The translations under genes and the position numbers were made by a program. From Spirogloea muscicola (taxonomy: Eukaryota > Streptophyta > Zygnematophyceae > Spirogloeales > Spirogloeaceae), in NCBI GenBank assembly GCA_009602725.1, contig WELB01000008.1, positions 925,780-942,729 on the forward strand: a DNA stretch of 16,950 bases, in the 5' to 3' direction. The notes under the pieces were generated by a model. That model was not told where the DNA came from and made no database searches. It worked only from the letters and a program-made list of their open reading frames with translations. Positions 1 through 9,500 of this stretch are shown here, in pieces. Position 1 is the stretch's first letter. Each line of letters begins with the position of its first letter.

Positions 1-1483
1 TAGGAACAACATCAATCATGGCAGCAGCCAGCGGCTACTTCATGTACATATTAAATTTCCAGATGGAGAATGTCTCCTGTACATACTGTGTTGTATCGGC
101 GCTCCTGAGTGGCAGCCTCCTGCTAGCAACACTCACGGTTAGTAGGACCCAAGCTAAAGTATGACATGGCATGTTCCAGGGCTTTTGAACACCTTGTCGT
201 CGTAGGGTGTAAGTCTTGCTTTCATTTATAGTGCTCCTTGCAGTTGCTTCTTTGGCCTACTTCATTACAGTGGGCACATCAGTGCAGCTTGCATCCCCAT
301 AGTCAAAAGCGCTAGGTAGGGGTAGCAACCTGCTCCATGTTGAGCAGTCAAGTTCCTTCCTTGCTTTACAGGGCTTCACTGAGGGAGAGCTACAGAAGGG
401 AGCCCTGACACAGTTGGGTTTGGGAGCCACGGTAGTAGTGGCGCTCTCACTTGCCTTCAGTGATGCCAGGTTTGCAACAGCTGGGTGCGTTGTTGCACCT
501 ACACCATTGTGCCGTATTTGAGATTGATGAGACTGTGGTACTTTGCCTCTACTTACCTCTTTCTCATATCATGTCTTGAAGCATTGCCCAGAAACGTAAA
601 TACCTCAATATGTTGGGCCTGAGGTACATTGCTTGACAGTTCCGTCTGCTGTGTAGTTCCATGGATCTTGACCTTCCGCCAATTGAACCGGAGGTAACAA
701 CCACATCAGGGCCAGTGCAGTTAGCTCTTGCCAAGCACCTCAAGTCGATTGGCGCAAAGATGTATGGGGCATTTTGGTGCTCCCATTGCTTTGAGCAGAA
801 ACAGGTCGGATATGGGCCCTTTCCAGCAGGGCGATACTTAGCTCTGAGCTCTCTCGTGGCATAGATACATCATGACATTTTTTTCATTATACTTGTACTC
901 AGGCACTTTCGATGATTCTAGTGGTTGAGAACCCACAATCCCCTGTTGACATACTCTCTTGCCTGGTTGGTGTACCCAGATTAATGAGATGTGAGCTTTC
1001 TGGATTCTGTCATGCAGATGTTTGGCCAAGACGCGACCAGGAGTATGAATTATGTTGAGTGCTACCCAGATGGTTACAGGCGGGGGGTGAAGATAGCAGA
1101 GGAGTGCGACAAGGCAAACGTGCAAGGATTTCCGACATGGATCATAGACGGCAAGGTTTGCCATCGCAATGCAGATTGACTGGTCGTCACCTTTGTTTTG
1201 AGGACCCAATGATGCACAGCTTTGTGCTGCGTGTAGACGCACAAGATGATCCATAGGTGTGTGCGTCGTGTAGATGTTCGACGGAAGTACTTATGTTGGC
1301 AAGGAGGGGGACATCCGCATTGATGGCAGACTGCAAGATTGACATACAAGACAGGCTTGCAGGTTCTCTAACATGGAGCAGAGTCTGTTGAATGGCAAAA
1401 TTGTGCAGCCCCAGGCAGGGGAGCTGAGCCTTGAGGAGTTGGCAAACCTTTCACGTTTTGACATTTCCAAGATTGGCAAGTAG
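1..1483 (+). CDS. LTO1: LTO1-type VKOR-thioredoxin fusion (3' part, 5 exons visible)
   Basis: Thiol oxidoreductase that forms disulfides in thylakoid-lumen proteins: the VKOR membrane domain reduces quinone and passes oxidising power to a fused thioredoxin-like domain. Exons: left edge (codon frame from base 3) to 137, 372-469, 657-804, 1018-1155, and about 1382-1483 (or 1355-1483). All joins keep phase. Exon 1 holds the end of the VKOR domain with its active CTYC (78-89) in a membrane segment. Exon 2 gives a hydrophobic helix. Exon 3 has GAKMYGAFWCSHC, with the thioredoxin CSHC at 778-789. Exon 4 has NYVECYPDGY and GFPTWIIDGK. The last exon ends LSLEELANLSRFDISKIGK, then TAG at 1481-1483. 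About 206 residues are visible; the transit peptide and first VKOR helices lie left of the window. The final intron's acceptor is uncertain. The family call is secure because both domains match plant LTO1 in order. Confidence 0.9.
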
Positions 1484-2037
1484 GAGATCATCATCACTTG
1501 CAGAAGCATGGAGTCACTTTGTCCAGAAGGACATGGGCCCTGATGGGTAAGTGACAGCCACATTAGCTTGCAAGACAGCTCAAGACACTAGCCTCTTGGG
1601 CAGCACCAATCCATGTGGCTTCCTCTCAGAGGGTCTCTTTCTTAGTCACTGGGTGTACTTTGCCCTCACTCTAGACATGAGGTGCACAGATGTTGCAGCA
1701 CATTGTTGGAGCTTCCGCACATTTGATAGTCCTTGTGTTGGAGGCTATGACAACAACAGTATGCCAAATGCATATATCTTACAATCCAAGCTGATGTCTG
1801 CTGCTACACCTCTGCTTTTCAAGCTAGCGCTTGTGCTTGTGATGCGACCTTGTGTTCTCTTTTCAATGTGTAATTCAGGCTAGCGCATTTAATATGCACA
1901 CAGAAGACTTGTGGAAAACTGTCAATTGGAAGTCATCCCCTGTACTGTGCTCTAGTACAAAGATGTGCTAGACTGTGGTTGCCCATGTTGTGGGCACAAC
2001 TTGTACAAGTAAAACAGCAGACTACTTAATGAGCTCT
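1484..2037. other. Convergent 3' region between LTO1 and the small minus-strand gene
   Basis: I recognise no coding exon here on either strand. It lies between two stop codons facing each other (1481-1483 on +, 2038-2040 on -), so it probably holds both 3' untranslated regions. The open frame at 1551-1883 has no family resemblance and no splice logic. Confidence 0.5.
1869..1873 (+). terminator. Candidate TGTAA poly(A) signal for LTO1
   Basis: TGTAA lies 386 bases after the LTO1 stop. TGTAA is the usual green-algal polyadenylation motif. A five-base match is weak evidence without transcript ends. Confidence 0.3.
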
Positions 2038-2675
2038 TTAATTCTGGAAGTAAGCTTCCAAACCTTCTGCCTTATTCCTTTGATCTTCTTCGTTCTGAAG
2101 GCGCAGCATGGCGAGCTGGTCGCGAGTCCTAATCATACAACCTTGGAGATTACCACGCAGTGCAGGGACTTCGAAGCGTTTGTGGTCAATTTGTGGCTGG
2201 TCGTCTCGTCAAATAGTCATGTACACTCGTTCTGTCCTGCTGCTTTCATGTCAAACTGCCCACACCTCCACTTAGCGAGCACTTTGCAAAGAATGGTCAG
2301 ATTTGCATGATTGGGAAAGAGCGGCCGGCTCAGGTCGGAGAAGTTGGACCAAAGCCGTCATCCTGCACACGTGCTTGTTCAGCAAGGGCTAAATTTAGCA
2401 GGGCTTTGATCTCAGGCTTTGATCACAGGAGTCGGCTGCGTGCGGTCCAGGAGAGTCGGGAGGAGTGCAAGACAGCACTCTGACAGCGCCTGCAAAATCC
2501 TCCGTGCTGTAAAACCGCGAGCCCAAGCTAAGGGGCGAGTAGCCAAGCACGAGCTGTGCAGGCGGCCACCACCGAAGGCAGACAATGAGCTGCTCGCCGG
2601 AGCAGTGTGGATGAAGAGCAGCGTCCACATGAGGAGCCGGCCTTGCAGTTGCTGCAGCTGCTGTTGCTGTACCAT
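2038..2675 (-). CDS. Unrecognised small gene, possibly organelle-targeted
   Basis: I do not recognise the family. The last exon, 2204-2038, is open and coding-like: it contains IDHKRFEVPALRGNLQGC and RTRDQLAMLRLQNEEDQR, and ends EAYFQN then TAA. The preceding exon, about 2416-2350, reads EIKALLNLALAEQARVQDDGF and has donor GTCCAA; joining it to an acceptor at 2205-2206 keeps phase (last base G plus AC gives Asp). Upstream, a frame from ATG at 2675 (second Met at 2630) opens with a Gln run. It then continues rich in Arg, Ser, Ala and Leu, with no Asp or Glu through ARGFTARR, as in mitochondrial or plastid presequences. The join from that frame to the 2416 exon is not settled. The mature part is charged and probably helical, near 80-90 residues. 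The proposed start lies 6 bases after the DDA1 stop, so the true 5' end may differ. Confidence 0.42.
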
Positions 2676-2680
2676 CCCAG

Positions 2681-3415
2681 CTATGTGGCCCCTTCTTCCT
2701 CCTGCAAGGGTTGCTCACCCACAGCCGGTAGCGCCGAGGAGGACCGCCGCAGGAGCTTGGGCTCCTGCTCCCCAGCCGGGAACGTCTCTGACGCTACGCG
2801 CTTGGGCCGATGTTGCTGGCAATTGCATTGCATCAAATAAGAAACTGAAGCCGTCAACATTTCGATTTGAATTGCTATCTCTGAGATCGTGCGACAAGCA
2901 ACAAGAGAGGAGGCTGCGGCAGAGGCAGGTGTGTATGTTGGCCTAGTATGAAGCTAAGGATCACAACAGCAACATTGACCAGCATTAAAAAGGCCCAAAA
3001 GATAGTGCCGCAAGGAAAGTTCCAGCTGCCGCGTCACATGCTGCGGGCCGCTACCTTGTGCTCTGCCATCTGGTAAAAGTGCCGAATGAGGATGTTGGTG
3101 GCCTCTGTGGCAATCACTGTGCCGCAGCAGCAACAGCGAGTGTGAGCATGCAAGCCTTGGTTTCTTAACGACTGCAGCAACCAGATGCTACAATCAACAA
3201 CTCCAGATTCCTGCCCTCATGGATTTGGGCTCCAACTTCATGTTGAGCTCTGCCTTGAAGCCGAAGAGCCAGCACGAGCCTGGCGCCTGACCAAGGCCTG
3301 CAGATGCCTCGCTAGCGCAGACGTGCCTCAGGTAGCGAGGGAGAGAGCAGGGACCTTGGTGGGGCGGCGGCTGCGTGCGATCGTGCGTTGCATGGTACGT
3401 CGCCGCTGTCGGCTG
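2681..3415 (-). CDS. DDA1: DDA1 (DET1- and DDB1-associated protein 1), 5' exon unresolved
   Basis: Small accessory subunit of CUL4-DDB1 E3 ubiquitin ligases; in plants it sits with DET1, COP10 and DDB1 and helps present nuclear substrates. Exons on the minus strand: 3415-3355 (contains TYHATHDRTQPPPHQ), 3116-3055 (TEATNILIRHFYQMAEHK), and 2815-2681 (RPKRVASE then an acidic tail, TAG at 2683-2681). The donors read GTCCCT and GTAGCG, the acceptors CACAG and GCCAG, and the phases close (G plus TG gives Val at the first join; the second is phase 0). These blocks match the plant DDA1 order: the THxRTxPPP motif, the NILIRxFYQRAEEK helix, then RPKRAASE. About 85 residues are visible. The N-terminal motif (LPSxNPxNFS in plants) is not recognised; it should lie above 3415 and so overlap the start of the divergent MOS14 gene. 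The middle exon read alone would end at a TGA (3036-3034); the downstream match favours splicing at 3055. Confidence 0.82.
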
Positions 3416-3533
3416 CTGCGAAAGAAGCGCCGCAGTTGCGGGACAGCTGTGAGGGCGTGCCCAAACGAGTGGCAACGCAGGCAGGCCTTGGTGGCCACGC
3501 CGCCCGCCGGCGCTCTGGCGACGGCCCGCCGGC
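3416..3533. promoter_or_regulatory. Probable bidirectional 5' region between DDA1 and MOS14
   Basis: This GC-rich stretch lies between the most upstream recognised DDA1 exon (minus) and the first in-frame MOS14 ATG (plus, 3534). Both genes must start nearby, so it probably holds DDA1 5' sequence (an intron end with TTTCGCAG on the minus strand just above 3415) and shared promoter. No TATA box is evident. Confidence 0.4.
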
Positions 3534-6500
3534 ATGACGAACCCGCCCACTGCGCCGTCGAGGGTGCCGTGGGCAGGCCAGGCGTCCGCGACCATTGGGC
3601 CGCTGGCGATGGGCGGAGACTGGCGCCGACGCTGCGGCAACGGCGCTGGCTGCGGCAGGCCGCTGGCCTGGCCGCTGCCCGCGCTCTGGCGGCGGTGGCG
3701 GCGGCGACGGCGCAATGGACGCGCCGTCCGTGCCGCCGCCTGTCACGCTACCCGCGGTCCCATCTCCCAGTGCCGCCGTCCCGAGCAGCCAAAGACCAGC
3801 GGCCAGGACTCCGCCAACGACGGCGGCGCGGCCGACAACGGCGGCGGCGGCGGCGGCGGCGGAGGCGGCGGCGGCGGCACGGCGGCCACGCTTTTGCAGG
3901 CGCTGCAGGCGCTGTACCACCACCCTGACCCGGAGGTGCGGTCCGCCGCCAATCGCTGGCTGGAGGACTTCCAACAGACCGTGGAGGCGTGGCAGGTGAG
4001 AGCGCTACGTTGCGCAGAGATACAGTGGCTGGCTCTTGCTGTCCCTTGAGCAGCTTGTGGCCTCGGCCAGCTCCGCCACTGGACACTCTGCTTGGAGGCA
4101 GCAGTCCAGCTGGCCTCCACAATCCCCCGTTCGGCGAGCGCTCTTGTGCGCTTCCGCTGACACCTGGATACGGTCTGCAGCCTCTTGCAGCAAGCATCCT
4201 TTTGCTTCCATTGTGACTCCCAGGCACGGGTTCGCCGTGGGTGCAGGTCTCTGACAGCTTGTTGCATTCACCGACCAGCTCGCTGGAGGTGCAGTACTTT
4301 TGTGCCCAGACGCTAAGGACGAAGGTATGTCCGTCTCCTGCGTACGGGCTTTCACAAGGAGTTTACGGTTGAGGGTTGTCGGCCAACTTTCGTAAGCCCA
4401 GCTTGTCCCCTGGGTTCAGAAGAATTCCGTCCTAGCAGTCAGCATGCAAGCAATACAACCTGCTGTAGGGCAGTCCAGGCAGGCCTTGAAGCAATGTGTC
4501 AGCTGGTTGAGTCAGAACGTTGCGAGAGACAGTTTACTGATAAGAGCTGTGCACCTGCAGATTCAGCGGGACTTTGAGGAGCTGCCACCAGGAGCTCCTG
4601 TCTCCTTGCGTGATTCGCTCTTGGTAAGTTGATTGATACATGACGGCAATGTACCTGGTCCAGGGCTGCCTGGACTCTCGCCACAACGAGTATGGGATCT
4701 TGCGGCTGCTGACCAGCCAATGTTCAGAGCACTGCTTGAGGGTTTCGCAAAAATTTGACTAAGCAAATTAATCACACATCACAGGGTTCTCAATAAGTGC
4801 TGGATTTGCCTCTTCAGGCCCTGCTCTCCAAGTTCTTATACTTGGGAGGCCCTGCTGCTGTAAGGACACAGGTATGTTCCTCACCATAATACACTCTTGC
4901 TGAGAAGCTTGCAATCTGTCAACAGCATTTCCTTCCGGATGAGCAGATTTCCTCCCAATATTGAATATCCAGATGAGCAGTTGTTTATTAGTGGAAGAGA
5001 AGCAGCAACCCCCTGAAGGTTTTTCACCATTGAAGCAGCAAGCCCCTGAAAATTTCTGCCCTATATGTTGTTAATCTGCTGTGTTTCTGCTCATGCAGTT
5101 GTGCCTAGCAATTGCAGCTGTTGCAGCACATTTGCCCCAAGAGAAGTGGGGTCCATCTGGAGGTATTGTGACGTGGTTAGGGGATCAACTCAGCTCAAAC
5201 CTTGAGGCATACGCTGGCCTTCTGGAAATAGTGACGGTCTTGCCCCAGGTATGCTAACATCCCCTGACGTGCCCTTCGCATTGGTGCTTTTCTGAGTAGG
5301 AGATTATCTGTTGACAGCCCCATGCACAAGGATCTGCAAACAGCATGTCACAGGATCGACGAATCATGGGTACCTGCTTAATAATCTAGGCGTGGGAGCC
5401 ATTGGTAGGATGTGCGCTGGTTCATGCACTTGACAAGTACAGGCTGCTATATGCAGGAAGCAAGCAGTTACAAGATAGCAATCAGACCAGAAAGGAGGCG
5501 ACAGTTTATCTCAGAGCTTGTTGCTGCTGTACCTGAAGCTCTCAATCTTTTGGCAGCTTCTCTGTTGAAAGACAGTGGTGGGGCAAAGGAGCAGGTGTGC
5601 ACTTGTCTTGGAGGTTGATTGCCTGGTGCTCTCCCGCAGGCTTAGCATGGCAAATGAGAACTGCACAATAGCAACGGCAACACCCTCTGACTTCATGGAG
5701 AGACGTTGACTCAATCTCTATTGCTTGTAGGTGCTTTTGGCTTTTGCGGCTTGGTTACACATCAGCAATGGGTATGCTTGCCGAATGTCTGCACATTTGT
5801 TCTGCATGCTGTGTGTTGTTTTGCGGGCGCCTATTAAATGCAACTGCACCATTGCAGTGTTCTGCATGCATGGTAGCATTGCACTGTTACTGCTTGTGTT
5901 TTGAGATTACGTTTGACAATTCTACTCAGGATGTCAAGAAGGCAATTACTACATGTCTTATCTGCAGGAACGTCTCTGCATCAGTGCTAGCATCTCATCC
6001 CCTGACAATTTCTGCTCTAGATGGACTTGCAAGACCAGAAACTTTTGATGCCGCTGTTGAAGGTCAGCACCAGCCGAGGGCTTCTGACCATTGCCCGCAA
6101 CTCGAAAGTCTTGTGAGCCTCTAAGCTGCCCAATGTGTTGCTCAGACTAGAAGCAAAGCTCATGATGTCTTGCTTTGACATTGGAAGCTCTGTGACTCAC
6201 TATTGCAATTGTTGCTTTGGCAGCTGTTTGCGAACTCATTAGATTCTCGGTAGGGAATAGCAGCGCAGACATCGCGGCAAACATGCCACTCATCCAAATA
6301 CTTGTACCTCGTGTGATGGCTGTGCGACCTGGATTCAGCAAAGCACTGAAGGAAAGCTACTAACTTCTGCTCTTGCCTTGTTTAAATTGTCCAACATTCT
6401 ATACGCTCTTATGGAGCTGTTATGAACCTGAATTCATGGGCACCTTATGCGCCAGCAGGCAAACTGCTGGTTCTTCTTTGAAGGTCTCCCTACTTGATCT

Positions 6501-9500
6501 GGGGCCTTCTGCCCGATGATGCCATTATTAATCTTGAAAGCTTCTGATTGCCACAGGCTGCACAAGAGGAGAAGCAAGGGAGAAGTAGTGTAGGAGACAC
6601 TAGCCTCGATGGTGTAGGGGACGAGGTAATTCTTGGCATTGCACTGATACATTCAGGCGAGCTGGTTGGTCAAGGCTCTGAGCCAAATATGGCAGTCTGC
6701 GCGATATGAATGTTGTGCGCCCTTGGATGAATTTACTGATTTGCTCAAGGAGCTCTGCTGAAGTGTGGTCCATATCTTGCCAGGACAATGACACCGTAAA
6801 AGGCATGGCTCGCCTGTTTGCGGAGATGGGAGAGGCCTATGTTGATCTCATAGCAAGTGGATCCAGCGAGGCTTTGCTTGTGGCTGAGGTCCTGATTGAA
6901 GTGACCTCCCATCCAGATGACAGCATTGCAGCTACAACATTTAACTTTTGGCATCATCTCAGCCGATGTCTATCTAAAAGGTTTGCCTCTCTGCGAAAAG
7001 ATTTTCCTTCATGTCGTTATCTTGAAGAACGTTGTGATGATCCAGAAAGACGTATTCGTTTCTAAGACTACAGTGCATCTCTGATTATAAGAACATCAAA
7101 CGCAAAGAGACCAGCCCCAACATAACCCCCCTCATACTCCTTCATGACCTTTTGCAGGCATGATGATCATGCCGATGAGGCAGTAGCTGCTACAGCTGAG
7201 CGAAACAGGCGACTTGCGCTGTTTAGGCCTCTTTTTGAGGTCCTTGTCCAGCTGGTGATTGACCTTATGCTTACCAGCACAGTATTCTCTCTGAAATGGA
7301 AGTTCTACAGTGTGATTTCCTGTTGAAATCTGCAAGCTTACCAGAGCTCCCAGGCTGACCTGAATCAGGCAACTCGAAATTGCAGGTCAGCTTTAGGGTG
7401 CAGTACCCTAAAGGGTATGAAGAGTGGAGAAGGGATGAGAAGGCTGATTTCAAGCACACACGTTATGGTACATTGCCTGGGTCTGCTGCGCAAATGCTGC
7501 ACAGATCGTCTACATGTGCATATTCTACAGTACTGTCAAATGCTGGCAAATGTCTCGTAAGACTAATCAATCAGAAGTTGGGGCTTGTGTGCAGGCGTTG
7601 CTGATATACTTGTGGATGCTGCGGCTGTCTTGGGAGGGGAACATACCCTGCAGCTTTTGGCACGTCCCTTGGTGGAGGTATATGTCCTTCTGTCTCTAGC
7701 AGGTCTGATGGTGCAAGAAGGGCAGACAAGCTGTACCCTTTTGTCAATAAAGTAAGAGGGGTTCATGCGCGGGTTTCAGGCTCAAGTCCCACAGTATTTG
7801 CTTGCAATTATTGGAGGACGTGGTTTTACAAAGAACGCCTTTTGTTGAGCAGCTGACTCAGGGGACCAGTGCTGGAGCTTTGGAGTGGCCAAGTGCAGAA
7901 GCCCCCATCTATTGTATACGAGCAATTGCAAATGTCGTACCACGAGCTGAGAGATCTGTCCTACCACAGGTTGGCTCACTGCGCTTAAGGTCCACCATAT
8001 TTACCAGCAACATAGTACATAGCCAGGATCCAGGTTCTTTATTCATTCTGTAAGCATCTAAGCTGCTGCACTGTGTGCTTGTGAGGTCAGAAGTTAAAGC
8101 ACGTACTTTTGCGGAACTTGAGGTCAGGGCAATATGTCCTGCCAAAACACCTTGTGGTGGTTGCTCCATCTGCCCCGTATAGAAGCTTGCCATCATTCTG
8201 TGAGCAGGTCATGGAATTGCTCCCTCAGCTGCCCCGACAGCCCCAGCTTCTGTACACAGGTCAGAAGGCATTGCTTCGCAGATCAGTAGATCATGTGGTT
8301 TCGTGACCCTCCTGTGTCTTACTTGGTCTGACGACCATCAAGTTGTTCCAAGTAACAGACTGGCTGTGGTGACCGAATGGCAGGCTTTCTCTTTAATTTG
8401 CTGAGCACGGCCTATGCTTTGACTTGCCGCCAATACACTTTTGGCTGATTGTGTTTCACTATGTTAAATTCTTACCAGTTTCACTCATGATTGCGGCCTA
8501 CTCTGACTGGCTGGCTGGAGCAGCACAACAACCCAGTCACAGTAACCTGCTGCCGAGTGTTCTTGCACTCTTGACTAAGAGTCTTTCAGCTCCAGACGAT
8601 GCACCTCCAGCAGCGGCATTGGCTCTCAAGCATGTCTGTGATGGTGATTGTTCCTCCCTCAAAAGAGTGGCTTGTATGCTTTGTAACACCCACTGCCTTA
8701 CCAATGCTGGTGGGCAGGAGGCCACTATTGTAACCATTATATCAAGATCATGCGAAGCTGTCAATCAGACAGCCATGCTCCTGCCCCTCGCGTGTGCAAT
8801 TTGTTGGACCTATCGAAACATAATGCCACTTGTGTAGGTGTGTAGCAGGCAGCTCACGGGCGTCAGACCTTGGTGTGGTGATGCTGACTAGAAGCTGCCC
8901 GTCATCCTGCAGCTTGTCGACAGCAGTTGGTGGTGTCCATTGATCCACTTATACAACTTTACCATCAGGTGGTAGTTGCAAATTCCATGGTGTCAACACA
9001 TACAGCAACAATCCAAGCTTTTCATTTGACTGCAGCTGATGAGCTTCAGATTGTCGAAGGAATCAGGTGGGCTGCTGCAGGCAAGATTCAAAGCACTTTC
9101 AATCAGCTCATAGACCTGGACGGGGTAGAGAGAGCTCTGCATCCGTGCCATCATCGTGCCATCACTTTCCACTGGCAGCCTCTTGCAAGAATATTTGTCA
9201 TGCTTCGCTTCTGTGTTCGAACTTCTGCCATCCATGTGCCCAGCATCTTGAAGTACTACTTGCGTCACTTCGGAGAGTAGCCTTGCTACATGACTTCTGA
9301 ATGTAGCACTTCACTACTCTTCTGTCATGTGGCAATGTAGAGCAGTATGGTGGTCAGTGCTCTTCCAGCTGATCGGGCTTCTGGAGCTTTGCATGCCATC
9401 TGCTTCCCAATCTCAAGTGCCTTGCAGGTTCTGTGGTCCCTCTCCTTTCCACATACATGTGTCGGTTTAGCCCAACCATTTCCCTCTCAGAAAGTGCTCA

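Noticed and set aside
2419-2946. 175-residue plus-strand open frame.
   Set aside because: It is antisense to the last DDA1 exon and the small minus-strand gene, and its Cys/Arg/Pro content looks like a shadow.
3034-3054. Stop codon directly after the DDA1 helix exon (reading VAARSM then TGA).
   Set aside because: A GTAGCG donor at 3054 joined to the exon at 2815 gives the family's RPKRxASE segment in phase, which is more convincing than ending here.
3185-3999. Long Arg/Ala-rich open frames on both strands (3185-3928, 3595-3999, 3312-3974 and 3743-4267 on the minus strand).
   Set aside because: They are shadows in a GC-rich, GGC-repeat region. None has family resemblance; the supported reading is the MOS14 frame on + and the DDA1 exon on -.
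6352-6556. Possible extra MOS14 exon in this intron (frame near 6415-6480 ending at a GTCTCC).
   Set aside because: Its peptide has no counterpart in MOS14, and joining exon 9 directly to 6557 reproduces the expected block spacing.
7755-7795. GGTTTCAGGCTCAAGTCCC resembled a tRNA T-arm.
   Set aside because: No acceptor stem, anticodon arm or D-arm can be laid out around it; it lies at a MOS14 intron end.
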